Positions 1-13,700 of a stretch of DNA of 64,000 bases are shown here, in pieces (positions within the stretch are counted from its first letter, which is position 1; each line of letters opens with the position of its first letter). A model generated the notes under the pieces. It did no database searches. It saw only the letters and a program-made list of their open reading frames with translations, and was not told where the DNA came from. Position numbers and translations under genes: made by a program. Source of the stretch: Sipunculus nudus (lineage: Eukaryota > Annelida > Sipuncula > Golfingiida > Sipunculidae); contig CM049321.1 of the NCBI GenBank assembly GCA_026874595.1, positions 50,201,297-50,265,296 of the forward strand, in the 5' to 3' direction.

Positions 1-1970
1 TTCTTCACAATCATAATCTGTAATTTTTATTATTACTCTTGTTCCTACTAGGTTTATGTATAAATCAAATCTAATAACGCAATATAAAAAAATCCACGAG
101 CTCTTTTTGGCATCAAATTATCAAGGAATTTTTGTTAAACTCCCTACATAAAAAGATGTATTAAATGTGCTTTTGACGTCATCTGAACATCATCAAATGA
201 GTATCCTGTCTGTATTAGCACTATCCTTCTAAGATTCCATTACCTAACCCTTAATTGAAGGACCTATTTTACTCTACCTATCCATCTTAGGATTTGCTGG
301 ACAATTGACGAATTTTTCTATTATCGAGCTATGACTAACTAGCGGTAGGACCATCGAAGGCACATATGATGATAGACCGGCATTATAGCTAATCATTAGG
401 TTATAATAGTTGCTTTATTTTGAGTTATTGTTCTACTTGCCAAACTAATGATTATAATAAATTACTGTTACTTGCAAATAGCGTCGAAAAACTTATAACA
501 TATATTGACGTATCAGTATGTTACATTGCTTAGGTAAAGTACTATATTCTAGGATGTCTAGGAAAACGGATAAGGATCATTTTTGCTTAATTAGACAGTC
601 AATATCAATTGAGAGAAAAGAAAATAATCCGTCTCACAACTAAGGAAATATGTTCATCTGACACAGAGCCTTCACCGACTAAGGTATTGATGCACCAAAG
701 GTAAAAGAGTAAAGGTCCACTCTACGATTATTTACCATTTCCTGGCACAGCTAACGACAAACCAGCAAGCGTATTAAGGGGTCACACTTTTATTATCGGG
801 CCGAGGTTTGACCTGTTGCCCCAAAATAGGTATTTGGTTAACAAGATCAGGTTGAAAAGAAAACCGTTGCCAGCCTACCTAGAATATATGACAAAGTAGC
901 AATGGTAGAATGTCAACAATGCTCCTTGTTGACCCTAATCAATGTTTTTTTTTTCCATGGGAAGGCAACACGATCAAAGAAGGGCAGCCAGTCCGAATAA
1001 AGAAAAAAAACATAAAAGACCATTTATTTTGTACAATGTTGGATTAGGACACTGAGCACATGACCCCACTTCCATTTACAATAAAACACATGTATAAAGA
1101 ACAGTGGGTTACGAAACTTCCGTCCAGAACTTTCAAGTGCGTCTGCAGTAAGGTCAGGAAATATGATACATACATACTTGTTTTCAAAAATTCAATACCA
1201 TTTTGCAGATGAACAAGCTCAAATGTTTAATTCAACAAAGATTTAAAAATGCATATATATAATAGTATGGGGCGGTCGTAGTGCCCTCTATAAATATAAT
1301 TAAGCAACCAACTTGACTATTTTTTACGTTCTTGGCTTCTTGTCAGTTTATATATCAGTCGCTTACTAAATGGTAAATTGAGGTCAAAAGCGCCAACGAA
1401 AAGCTTTGCTGCAATAACAAAATATATGAGTCTGGTAGTTTGGGAGCTAGTCTTGGGTCTTCTCGATTATTTTTTAACTTTTTCATTCTTTATTTACATG
1501 TTGGTGGATCAGTAAATCTTATGATTAAATATTGAAATCCCTTTATTTATTCACAAAGAGAACGGAATTTGTGCCTTTCCATTATTTCTACCATGGTTTC
1601 AATTTTGAACACGTTTTGATTTGCTTTCATAATTGGCCTCGGGTGATATTATGATCCATGAGCAAGTGATTCCTGATGAAAGAGTATTGACAAAGATTAC
1701 TGATTCTCTTATTGGGTTTAAATATGATAACATACCTGCAGGGATAAAGCTAGTTCACTGTAATGAAGTCTGAATTTCCAAGAGCATTTTTGCTTCACTG
1801 ATGCTCAGTCACCTAAAGAATACCGACACAAAAAGTGTAGAAGGTCACCAATAGTTTGGATTCAAGTGTCAGAGACTTATGAATACCATTGTGGTGATAA
1901 TGGCAGAGGCGTAAGTTTATCTTCAAGGGCGGGTGGGGATGACTAGAGATTGTAAAGGATATATATACAT

Positions 1971-1971
<1 letters not shown>
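1..1971. other. No gene recognised
   Basis: AT-rich single-copy-looking DNA with no frame longer than about 60 codons apart from one caused by the TA array. Nothing repeat-like recognised. Confidence 0.6.

Positions 1972-2043
<72 letters not shown>
1972..2043. repeat. (TA)n microsatellite
   Basis: About 72 bp of TA dinucleotides with one phase break. The long YIYI reading frame over it is an artefact. Confidence 0.95.
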
Positions 2044-2046
<3 letters not shown>

Positions 2047-2572
2047 CTTTTATTGTCTGCATGACGCATTTTGAAGTATATAACAATATAAGAGTATCAG
2101 GTTTAAAAAAATTTAAAAAAGAGGCATATAATAGTTCTAATCAAGGTTAAGATATAAAATATTTAATAGTAAACTCAGAAAGGGAAGCAAAGTCTATAAT
2201 TCATTTTTTAAATATAAATATTATTTTCTTAATGTACAGGGTTTATTACATTGACTAACCACCTCGCTAAAACATGGGAAGTACATCCCATACCACCACC
2301 CCCCCCCCCCCCCGTATTGACGCCCCTGCATAATGGTCATGCATAACCTGGTTGCATTAGCGTGCAGATGATGCGAAGCACCAATATCAAAGAGAGATAT
2401 TGTTAATACGAATAATAATGATTGTTAAATACGAATGATCATCCTTGACCCTTTCCCTCTAGTTGTCCACCCTAGGAATACTTCTAAATGCCTTCTTTCT
2501 CCGAGATTAAAAGAAATTCCTGAAACATATATCGATGCCAGAGCAATAATTATTGTACCATCCTTTGACAAA

Positions 2573-2573
<1 letters not shown>

Positions 2574-2628
<55 letters not shown>
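2574..2628. repeat. (TA)n microsatellite
   Basis: About 55 bp of perfect TA. Open frames of 74 codons on both strands span it and are artefacts. Confidence 0.95.
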
Positions 2629-2630
<2 letters not shown>

Positions 2631-4238
2631 GCATCATCCACACATGCAATCCGTCCTAAATATTGTTAAATATGATAATACGATTTCAGCTCCAGAAGCT
2701 CCCCCCCCCCGTGTATAACCAAAATAAACCTTTTTTACTGGAGCTTAACCATGTTAAACATAGATGCAGAGAGAGATGAAAATGCTGAAAAGGATCACAT
2801 TAGACAACACCCGTGGGGACAACAAAGTATGAATAATAGACGTGATGCTATAAAAAAAGAAGTGGACCATGGAAAAACGCACTGGATCAGTTTGAAGAAT
2901 TAACTAAAATGTTAACTTTTATATTTAATATTGTGTTTTACAATGTCTGATCAGGCAATCTCATCATTTTCTTCAGAAATCAGGAATGCCAAATAACTTT
3001 ATTCGTTATGGATAAATCGATCGATTTCCCATTTCGATTTTTTTTAGGATTCTTGCTCCACCAGCATTTACAGACAATAACTAGAAAACAGCATTCAGGG
3101 GTCTGCAAGCATCTGCGATGTGGTTTTCCCTGTTGTGGAATTCAGACGCTGCTCACCTGAGAAGTGAGAGCACAGGTTCAGGAAACGCTTTGTGACATCG
3201 AAATCCCGGTCCTGAAGTTTATATTTTGCAATTGTCGGTATATGTGAGCAGTATTGCCGATAAACACAGGAAACCTTCACACTGCATTACTTGGCGCTCG
3301 ACCATGACCTGGACAGGACATCTGCTTGGCGCATGAGGCTGTGTTTGTTTTCACTTATGTTGTACTAGTTCTAAGGTCATTTGCATATATGTGACTGCAC
3401 ATTTGTGAAACCTACCGGAAGTCCTTCCTGGATTGAGATCACGACCCACACCAAAAAAATCTATTCTTCATTGCCCCGTACCAGAGGTGCCCTATAAATT
3501 TCATGTAGTACTTTCATGACTGCGCCCTTCGTTTTTCAAACAAAACACACGCAAACACACAAACACGGACGAGAATGAAAGCATACCCTCCTGGCGCGGG
3601 GAATAATAATTATTCTTTCAATTATATTCGGTTGGTGTACAAACTTGCTGCTATGGAAACGATATATTTTTCATGAAAGATGCACTACGACATACGTAGC
3701 ATGTCAAGCAATACCAATTGGTAGTTATATTGCATACACAATATCTGTAATAATTTGCAGTGTAATAACCAGCATCTTTCTCAGAACAAAGTTTAATGAC
3801 AAACACATGTTATACCTTGAATCTAACCAGAAATTTGTTGTAACCCATATATGACTTTGCATTTTAAATTAAACTACCAGGATGTCTCTACTTATGTCGG
3901 ATAATCACTGACATGTTTTTTTTATAATAAAGTAGGGTTTATTCCTCTTTGCTATCGTTTGGAAACTCACTTATGTGATGTGTTCAGCAGAAAATAAAGA
4001 GTGTGAGATGACAATAAAGTCAAGGATGCGGTATTGGTCGCTTCCTCGGGAGTACAGGGAGGTGTAAGACTTCTGACATGGGAGGTTATTTTTTTTTCAC
4101 GAGGTATTACCTCGAGAATTGCACTTATCATTCATTTTCTATTTTCTTCTGTTCTATTTTCCTGGATATTCCGAAAAACAAAGAAGAAAAACAAAACAAG
4201 ACGGACAGGAATTAAAGCCAATAATTGATTTTAAATGG
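2629..4238. other. No gene recognised; C tract and CA-core patch
   Basis: A short C run is at about 2700-2710. A larger one of about 15 C lies just upstream, at 2299-2313. Small frames at 3095-3280 (-), 3645-3854 (+) and 4034-4228 (+) show no domain or coding composition. Confidence 0.55.
3480..3600 (-). repeat. Dispersed GT/CA-core repeat, possible partial copy
   Basis: An ACACACGCAAACACACAAACAC core is followed by GAATGAAAGCATACCCTCCTGG, matching the core plus GCTTTCATCCC edge of the 35585 family in reverse. The rest is diverged. Confidence 0.35.
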
Positions 4239-4724
4239 TTAAAGGGGCCCAGTTGCCTATAAAACATGTTGGATTAACACGAAAAAATAACTTCTTACCT
4301 TTAAAATAAACTTTTACCTGCCAAAACATTGCCTTGAAACCGTTTGCTACTCCTGTAAACTAGTGTTAAAACAGTGGACCGGGCGCGATCAAAGGTGTCA
4401 AAATAAGCATAGCGCAACACCTGCCAATCACGAGATGACCTGACTGATTTGGCTCCAAAATGTATTACATGTTCCCACTGGCTGTAACTTTGTGTCTTGC
4501 GGCTCACAATCGGACCTCCGGTCTCGCGGCCTTGTTATGGTAAACCGAAACACGTGGACCGTGTTTTCAAACACACAGAACCATAACTAGAAGTGAACAG
4601 CCGTATGCGAGGTACCGGGAATGTATGTTGGGATAGTATTGCTGAGACACTATTGTATAAGGCAAAGCTGAACTGATAGTTTGAAAGAATAGGCATAATA
4701 TTGCTCCTGATTATGTCCCTTTAA
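4239..4724 (+). mobile_element. TTAAAGGG MITE family, copy 1 (complete)
   Basis: Starts TTAAAGGGGCCCAGTTG and ends ATTATGTCCCTTTAA, so the termini are inverted (TTAAAGGG / CCCTTTAA). Internal landmarks shared with the other copies are AAATAAAC near the start, the ACCGGGCGCGATCA region and GCATAATATTGCTCCTGATT near the end. The 68-codon minus frame at 4301-4507 has no counterpart in the other copies. Non-autonomous. Confidence 0.8.
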
Positions 4725-5947
4725 ATCAAATTGCTGGCAGGTGATGAATTTAGTGCTGACATGACATCAACAGATGTGTTCTAGAATTCTATCAGTATTG
4801 CCGCAGTAAATAAGCTTTTTTTCCAAGTCTGAAGAAACCTGAAACCTCTTTTTTTATCCACTCATGTCCCTCCTTATTTTCTTCCATTTGCTTTCGAGGT
4901 GCGTTTATTTGAATTTGTATACCTGACACGTTGGGTATTTTATTTTTTTTTAAGTATTAAATGTGTATTAAACTAACGCAAAATATGAACATCTCTCACA
5001 GTGTGTATATTACGTTAAATTCATATTTCCTGCCCGTGTTTCCAATATGCTTCTTGTTTCTTATGACACCACTTTAAATATTTCCACCTCTTTTAGCTGA
5101 TAACTCTTTTTTTAGTCGAAATTTTTTTCCAATTATTTCTGTTTTTTATGACTCTTCTCTTATCATTTCCCCTGGGACTTGTATTGTGCGACAGGGTTTC
5201 ACCATCTTATTAACGGTACTTACATTTAGCTGTGCAGGGTCTTATCTAATGAACTGCGTTTTTTTCCAAAATACCTGAATAAATTTTACTCTTCATCGGG
5301 TGCACGAGATTAGCATATCTCTGCGTAAATATAGAATATGCTCCGAGTCCTAGATTTCTTTATATTTTTTTTATTTTCTCGATGATTAATTGACAAGTGA
5401 AAAACACATCATCATAACAAAAATCTTAATTTAAGAGTGTCTACTCATGATAGAGTGGGTAGGGAATTCATGCTTTAGATGTCCTGGCATATTCTCAAAG
5501 TAGTAACAATGCCGCTAGGATTTGAAAACTGTAGGAGACAGACCATGGGCCGCCTAAAAAAATGAGAAGGAATTTCAGATCGGTATAAATCATTCCCTAT
5601 AACATCCTCGAAAAAAGGAACTGACTGCGCTCTAGGAAGCTCCAGGCAGCTAGATGTTCTTTATGAGGAGAAGGTAACAACAGTTCTGTGTCATGTCAAT
5701 AGAGAAGCTGTCAATTTGTCTTTATTTTATTTAGCTTTCTTTCTTAATGTTCTGCTCTTTATCACATTTTAGTAAGAGTAAGGGCCGATTGGACATTTTT
5801 AATACAAGTTTTATCATATGAATTTACCGGTTTCCATCAATCATTGTTTGTTTTATTCTCAACGGAAGGTATATTAGACCCTTAATTGTAAATACTGCTG
5901 CGCTTAATATTTAAAATGAATGGTAATTAATGTGTATGAGTACTCAT

Positions 5948-5949
<2 letters not shown>

Positions 5950-6001
<52 letters not shown>
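5950..6001. repeat. (TA)n microsatellite ending at a MITE
   Basis: About 52 bp of TA. The last TA is the target site of the MITE at 6002-6177, and a short TA run resumes on the far side (6178-6189). Confidence 0.95.
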
Positions 6002-6004
<3 letters not shown>

Positions 6005-6177
6005 TGGGACCCCGCCTTGCGACCACCTCGCAATTACGACCACCCCACAATTACGACCACTATTTTTGGTCCCAAATACACGATTCAGGTAACTTAGAGT
6101 TTCACAAATACGACCACCCCCAAATTACGACCACTTTGGTCAGTCCCCAAGGTGGTCGTAATTGTGGGGTTCCACTG
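6002..6177. mobile_element. 176-bp pogo/Tc1-like MITE in a TA array
   Basis: Left end CAGTGGGACCCCGCC and right end (reverse complement) CAGTGGAACCCCACA are inverted termini continuing through GACCACC, flanked by TA on both sides. The interior repeats AATTACGACCACCCC. CAGTGGAACC termini with a TA target are typical of Tigger/pogo-type transposons. No transposase is encoded. It sits exactly at the end of a (TA)n array. Confidence 0.85.
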
Positions 6178-7105
6178 TATATATATATTCTAAATGGAGG
6201 ATACATTAGGTAAGATAAATAATGTAAAGGATTCTGTTTAAAAAAATGATTATAAAGGTATATGACTAAAATACTTCCTTGAAGTGTGACATCTTTTGGT
6301 TTCGTTGGTCGTATTTTAGTTTCTGGTTTAATACACTGGTTCATTGGTATATTTCCTCCGAATGAAAACATCCATTAAAATAGTCACTATCTGTCGGGAA
6401 GCAATAAAAACTGTTCATGATCGAACAAGCTAGTGTTTTTCTTCTGTTGCCATTTTGTGTACACTTATCAGACAGTGGTAACACACGTTTATAAAACGCA
6501 GTTGTTCCCGATCTTATTCGTTCAAGCGATTCATTGTTAAGCACGTTCTGTCATCTCAAAAAGATTTCCGAAACCTTATGTTGGATATTGGCTAATGAAT
6601 GATATGCAGTTTGGGACGCACAAAGGCCCGGTGTCAATTTTGCATGCGGTTCTGGGGGTGTAATTGTCAATATTGACGAGCCATAAGACCGAAGAACCCC
6701 CGTAAGACGAACTCGTATGTCAATAAGCCAGCGGAACGCTCAGCCGAGTTAGAAGATTCAATTTGCCCCCAACAGTGTGAAAAAAATTACGAATAAACTT
6801 ATGAGAAAAAGGGTCCAGAAAGGGGGAGGGTCCAAGGTCGCAAACATTGGCCCAAGGTATTAGAAAAAGGTTGTGGCAGCTAAAAAAGGGGGTCCGTACC
6901 CACTGCACCCTCATCCTCCGCTTTTGTCATTTTTTGCATGCTGACATTAGAAGAAGGTGCCAAGTGATCGAGAATCACGCTGGTAATATCCACGAAATTA
7001 AAAACAAATATCGGTCAAAATAATGTGTACATCAAACATTATTAATTTACACATACCCCGATCTGTCCTTGAAGTTAACTGAAAAACGTTCTAAACATTA
7101 TAAAA

Positions 7106-7108
<3 letters not shown>

Positions 7109-7175
<67 letters not shown>

Positions 7176-7184
7176 ATATATATA
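7109..7184. repeat. (TA)n microsatellite
   Basis: About 76 bp of TA with one interruption (TTTATA). Confidence 0.95.
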
Positions 7185-7245
7185 ACACAGTCTGTTTGTT
7201 TACTTAATATAATAACATGATGTTACCGGGTGACATAAAAGCGAA

Positions 7246-7560
7246 CTTGCTTTGCTATCGAAGGGGTTGGTACGCCGGACTTGTGCGCCACGTTATGGGT
7301 TCGAATCAAGGATCGGCCCAGAATTTTCCCCTGAGCAATTTGTCTTCGTAACAATGAAAACACACTTGGAGGATAAATAACACCACTACGCCTCAGTGGA
7401 TATCAGATTTAGCATCTGAGTTGAGACGATCGACTCGTGTTCGGAAGGTATCCTGAATAAACCCCGCCATTGATAAATTTCGGGATCTCGACAAGACCCT
7501 AAGATTTGATTCTTATGCATAACGTGGGTACTGATTTCTGGATTATTCCCATCCCTTTGA
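7246..7560 (+). mobile_element. tRNA-derived SINE-like unit
   Basis: GGTTGGTACGCCGGACTTG followed by B box TGGGTTCGAATCAAG gives a degenerate tRNA-like head. The downstream ~250 bp is moderately GC-rich and ends in ordinary AT-rich sequence. Boundaries are approximate. Confidence 0.45.
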
Positions 7561-7895
7561 ACATAAAAGCCTGATTTTAATCACATCTTATTCTTACCTC
7601 CGTCTTCATTTATCCAACAGTGCCCTAAATAGGCCACATATCATTGAAATAATGAAATTTGATCAATGTGTTTTCCGTGTTTATTCTTTTGTTTAGTTTC
7701 CATTTCATATTTTAAGTTTAGTTCGTATATAAATACCTTCTGATTGTCAAACTGGACAAACATTATCAGGGATATAAATATATATTAATATATGCATATA
7801 TAATTTGTATTATAAAATATATAATATGTATCAAATCTGCCCGGAATATTTAATATTAATTATGAGACTTGACAAATGTAATTTAAACGAGAAAG

Positions 7896-7899
<4 letters not shown>

Positions 7900-7955
<56 letters not shown>
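7900..7955. repeat. (TA)n microsatellite
   Basis: About 56 bp of TA followed by a short CACACA run and degenerate TA-rich DNA to about 8000. Confidence 0.95.
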
Positions 7956-7964
<9 letters not shown>

Positions 7965-7999
7965 AATATTTACATATATATTAACATACATATATGAAA

Positions 8000-10900
8000 A
8001 AATATAATGTGTATTGTATAAAATTTATTTTATATTGAATCTGCCCAGAATGTTCAGAATATTAACTTGGAAACAAAATAAATATAATATAAATGAGACA
8101 TATAATTTTCAATAAATCTGAGGTCAGTATACAATGAAGAGAGAAGCCTTGATTACAGCACAGGCCGCACTGCTAACGTCACTTATGTCAGATAAAAAGA
8201 CAAACATAAATAGAACAATTATCGTGAAATTTGTATTATTAGAAATGAAAAGATACTAAAAGGGCGATTGATGAGAATGCCACATAATCAAGGCCTCTTA
8301 TGGAAACGTCAAAGAAAAGACAACCTTGATTAACTTCCTAATAAGTTTATACACAATAATGGTGGACTTTGATACTCTGCTAACTGCTCCGAATAGATAA
8401 TCATGATATTTTCTAATCTCCATTGTTCTAGTTGTGACTTTAATTAACTTAGATAGGGGAAGTAGTTTTCCGTTAAATAAAGTGATTTTTTCAATGTTTA
8501 ACTTTTCATATTAAGAATAATACAAGTATTAAATGAATCAGACTAATAACACACTCTATATATTTACTATTTTGTTTGTGTAATGATTTGTGTCGTAATT
8601 TTTTTTTCTTTTCCATACTATTAAATGTTATTCAATCATTATGCTTTATGTATATGATCTACCTCCGATATACCTTTACTCCTGTTCAACGTTTTCCTTG
8701 CTTTCTCATGGCCCCTCCATCAGCAGTCAGTCTCGTCTTTTTGTATGCATCTTCCAACCATTTTGATATGATATTCTTTGGAATTGACAATTCCTCGTTG
8801 ATCCTTGACCTGCCTGATCGATAATGTGCCCCTCATTATCTTTACAAATATATGTGAATTCGATATGGAATTTTTGATAAAAATAATAAAATGGTGTGTC
8901 ATGTATACTTTGCCAGAATATATAGAGATTCTATTGTTTAAAATATTCGAGAAACATTTAATTTGTTTACAAAATACGTTTCTATATGTTAAAAAGGAAA
9001 TATATTTTTTTTCCATGACAGTTGCTGCTTTATAAGAGGGTAACCTTAAGCTTAGAAAATGAAAATCTGTTCATGTTTTATTTCGGACGGGTAGAATTAA
9101 TTACTGAGTAGAATAATCTGTTTCATTGATTTCTCCGGTGTAAAAATACAATAATCCATGATAACCTAATTTCTTTTTTATCGGGAACAACAATGAGAAT
9201 CTTATTACGGAACAGATTCCTGTTTATAAAATATCTCAAAACTGGTTAAAGAATTAATAAAAATATGTAGCTTTTTTAAAACTGTTCGGCGTCTAGCAGA
9301 CCATCTCACACACATGCCTTTATTGGGCTGTCCTGAATTGGAAAATGAATCTAATTTACCCCCTCGATGGGCACAAAAGGCGAAACATGTATAGATGCAT
9401 TGGTCAGCATTTATTTGCCGATCAAAGCTTCCTCTTGTTAATGTCATATCTCTTTAAGAGTAAGAACCTTAAAATGGAAAGGGTTCAGTCTCAATTCATA
9501 CTAGATGTATGCCATCGATTACAGAAAGCCCCTTACGTCAGCAAAAGAGCGACAATGGGGAATCGTCTATATAATCTACGTCCTTTTGAATAATGTCAAG
9601 GTCAAAAATGAAAGTCACGTAAAGATTTTGGACCTAAGGAGCCATATTAGAGATCTAGCGCGCAAATATAAAAGACAAACAAAATAAGAAGGTAAAAAAA
9701 AAAGAAAATTTGACGGTTTTGCACTGGGGGACCTGAGTAGATCCATCCACATTAAAAAAAACAAATATGGATATAAAAATAAACTCCTCGACCCCTATAA
9801 ACCTACTAGTCATACTAGAGAGGCTTGATAAACATTGTGTCGGCTTTTGGTCAAACTTTTTCAGTCACTTTAGGTGTACAATATTTTCGTCAGAGTCGCA
9901 GGTTTAGAGACGATGAAACAATCTGCTGACTTGATGAATGGCCTCATTCGTCTTTGGATTTGTTCCTTTGTGCCCAAAGTTTGCTTCTATGGCAGCATGA
10001 ATCCAGCCGGAAGATCATTTGTCTTGTAATTTCGAGCCATCCATGTTGAGTAGGCCTGTCCATTCAATCTCTAGCGAAGACATGCGGACAACTGTTCAAT
10101 ATGAACCCAGCAGAATAATATTCCCTGGCGTGGACAGATGAGTGCTAACAAGCCCGGCTTATTCTTGGCTACCCTGGTCGTTTTTAAAAGAGTTTATTAT
10201 TGCGGCCAGTAAAAGGTTTGGGCTATCCTTCATGTCCTCGGTTTCCTCCGCCTAATAGAGACAGAAGCCAACTGTGCATTTACTAAAATCAATACATGTA
10301 CAATACATGTAAAATTTATACTATTACAAGTTTGGTACCTGACAAGTGCCAGACAAACAATTTTCTAGAATTCTAAATGTGCTTTATAAATGTGAATCAA
10401 ACTTTTTGACAAGGAAATGACGTTACTGTTTATGTGATTATATATTTAGCATCAGCTTAACATTTTCGGTTTCGTCTTTCTAACACTGCTTCCTAAACGT
10501 CTCGCGTGCCAGCAGTTTCCTTGTCATCAGATGTTTCTATAAAAGTGTCCTTAAGAACTGCTGTGATCATATTAGACGAAAGCGAGTGTTTTAAAGAAAA
10601 CTTTGTCGTTCCTCAGATTTATCGGTGACGTTCATGAATGAGTTTTACATATATAGACTCGATTATGATAAATGAGTTAACGTTTCTCTTTTACCGTTAA
10701 GGTTCAATTTTTCTTAATTATATTAAATTATTAAAATAGTCATTTATCCTAATCATGTATTAGATATATTATCAACTGATTTGTCTTACTAAAAACGGCG
10801 ATGATGTCAGTAAACACAATAAAAACATGAATAATAAAAAGAGGACTTTCCTCTAATAGACCCTATAAAGATCTGGCCTCTCAGGAAATGACGCGTTTTC

Positions 10901-11061
10901 ATTAAACAATACTAATATTCTCCAAGTACAATATATGTTAAAGGGTCTATACCGATATCCGACTGCCATTAATTAAAGACAATATGTTAAACCCTTCATA
11001 AAAATATGTCACAAACGCCGATATTACGGTACAAATACTGTTCGTTTTGTTTGTTCACAGA
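8000..11061. other. No gene recognised
   Basis: AT-rich. Overlapping small frames at 8576-9035 and 9205-9687 lack codon bias, splice signals or recognisable motifs. Nothing repetitive stood out. Confidence 0.5.
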
Positions 11062-11163
11062 TACACATATATGAATATATATATATATATATATACATAT
11101 ATATAAATGTGTGTATTTATATATATATATATATTTATGTATTTATATATATATATAAGAATA

Positions 11164-11219
<56 letters not shown>

Positions 11220-11252
11220 TATATATACACATATATATATATATATATATAC
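11062..11252. repeat. Compound (TA)n array, about 190 bp
   Basis: Several TA runs separated by TATGTGTGTATTTATA-type interruptions and CACACA patches; the longest TA cluster in the window. Confidence 0.93.
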
Positions 11253-11498
11253 TGCTGTTTTGTTGTGACGTAAATTTTATAAGATAGTAGTCCCACGAAA
11301 CTAGCGACACCTATCGGTGGTTTTCCTTCAACATAAGCGACATTCGTTGCTTGTTTTATTCATGCTAGGTATTAAGGTATTTAATGTTCGGATATAAAGC
11401 GTAAATAGAAGTTCATGTATTACTCATTTGCTTTTTTTAGTAGTGAGGTCTCATAAATCATTTATTTATGTGTGCTGTTTTGTTGTGACGTAGATTTG
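11253..11498 (+). repeat. Direct repeat of TGCTGTTTTGTTGTGACGTA
   Basis: The 20-mer occurs at about 11254 and 11472, each followed by AATTT or GATTT. It is spaced about 218 bp and includes a TGACGTA CRE-like core. Too short to class as a transposon. Confidence 0.6.
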
Positions 11499-11839
11499 AC
11501 AAATGGGATATTCATCACAGAGACAATATAAGAACCTTTCATTGCAGGACTCACAGACAATATATATCAATATGTACCTGGTTTAGTTCATAACTTACAT
11601 ATATCCTTACTGGAGTCGTTATTCACGGGCGAATGTACTGCAACGGGAGTCCAACGTTGTTCATTGATATCACGCTACCCAGCCGATAAACTTGACGTTA
11701 GGCTACCAGGGGATGCATAAACACAAAAGAAGCATGGGACCCATGTTGGTTTTCATGCTGTCAGAAATTCAACAGCATGCAGACGGATCTACCGATATAT
11801 TTTTTTTATTAAATTGATATTTTTCTTGGTAGATATTGT

Positions 11840-12060
11840 TAACAATCGCTACCGTTTATCTCTAGTGACGGCGTACTTGCAGGCCATGCGGCTTTGTCAG
11901 TGTGGCCCAAGTTATCGATTTTTCTTTCCCGGAATGCGCTGAAAGGGTCATGAGATTCCATGGAGGTATGTTGTGCATTAACACCGAGACGCACACAAAC
12001 GCCAACACACAAACACACGCACAAATTGGGAAGAATTCATACCATCCTGGCTGAGGCACT
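11840..12060 (-). repeat. Dispersed GT/CA-core repeat, minus strand copy
   Basis: CCCGGAATGCGCTGAAAGGGTC, a CACACAAACGCC core and GAATTCATACCATCCTGGC correspond to the 35585 family reversed. Two small minus frames here arise from the CA core. Confidence 0.45.
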
Positions 12061-13364
12061 AACTTAACAGTAGAAAATCGTCCGGTTGACGCAAGTTGGC
12101 TGTAGAATTTTTATTATGTGTTCACTGTTTATATCAGAAGAACAGGATAATGCAAACCAATTCAGAATGGAAATAAGAAAGCCATTTATCTTTTGCAACA
12201 ATGAGAGCAGACAAAGATAACTAAAAATAGATTTTTATTCAAGGCCTTACTTCTTCGCCACGGGGTGGGAATTAACTGCCCGTTGCTATTAATAACCATT
12301 AATCTGAGGTGTCGGAAAATGTGTCTATTTCAAAGAGAAGACAATGGTTTTTGTGTAAATTCAACAAGCTTTCTAGGTGATTAGGTACTAATCATGATAC
12401 GCATACGGCTAACCAGGGTACCCGTACTCTGTCCTATAATCTGTCCCAGGTGATAAGGCTAAGGCGGCAAAATGAATTACGATTCATTTTGTATCAATTG
12501 TATCAAAAATTAATGTGTATGTGCCGATTTTTAACTTTAATTTGTCAGCTTTATATTCTGTTTGTCCTGTCAGATTCTCTTCTGATTATTACATTGAACT
12601 GAAATATGCGGGTAACATTCATTTCTCCAATGACCCCTCTTCAAACATCTATCCAAATATTCTATAACATAATATATACTTTCTTATATGCCTTTTATAG
12701 GAGCTGTATAGATCTAAGTCATTAATATATCATCATGAAGAACCACATTATGACACAATTTTTGGTTCTTGATATATATTCAAGAAAACGGAAATCTCTT
12801 GATAAGAAGGATAAATTATTAGTGAAGGAGCAAATAGACTGAATGGTAACGTAACGAGGTAAAAGTGTCCAAGAGGAAATTATGGATGAGGACCCCATGC
12901 AATGAAAACCATTCATACAAGTTCAACTGCATAAAACAAGCTCTTCGTATCCACGTCTTCCAAACGGTGACTTTTAAACAAATACCATGTTACAAAACTT
13001 CTAAAGTAAGGGTGATCAAGGACGCCTGCAGGAAAGACATGCTTTAAACAGGATTCTGCATTATAATTAATGCAATCCTCCGCTTTACTAGAATTCTGCA
13101 TTCTGGGGAATGTAAGCCTCTCTATTTTACGGCTCAGGCATTTTCCTCGAGGACTGAGTAGAGGGCAGAGTAAGGTTAGTCTGGTTAGTTGGTATGCGCA
13201 AGATCGTGATCAGTTTTATCGGTTGGTATTCAATGGTAGCACTCTATGATTTTTTGTCTAATATTTTTGACACGTTTAACCGGTATTGTGTTGTAGGTCA
13301 AACTTTGTAAACGTTAGACTTAGCATTTCTTATTTTATACCCGGGGAGTCTTGCAAATATAAAA
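12061..13364. other. No gene recognised
   Basis: AT-rich with small overlapping frames on both strands at 12722-13101 that do not look coding. Confidence 0.5.
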
Positions 13365-13700
13365 CGTTGAAGCTTAAACGGCCTGAAAAACAAAACCCAT
13401 AGTTGAATTAAAACAAAAATCACCGTCTTCTCTTTGAAATAAACGGGAAGCTGCCAAAATATTGCCACGGAAGCGATGGCTTACTCCTTTAAACGAGTAG
13501 TAGAAACACTGGAGTGCGCACGATCACAGGTTACAATATAAACACAATGCGAGGGATTTAGTGCAGGTGTAAAGAAGCCCTATGGGAGATACTGTGGCTG
13601 TGTTTTGGGATGATTTTGTTTTGAAACTATTGTATGAAGCAAAACGTAACTGACAGCGGAAAGAAAAGGCATTATTTTGGGCCTAATCGTGCCCTAAAAA
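13365..13700 (+). mobile_element. TTAAAGGG MITE family, copy 2 (deleted, diverged)
   Basis: Shares GAAATAAACGGGAAGCTGCCAAAATATTG, ACTCCTTTAAACGAGTA and GGCATTATTTTGGGCCTAATCGTGCCC with the family but lacks about 150 bp of the middle. Termini are eroded. Confidence 0.65.
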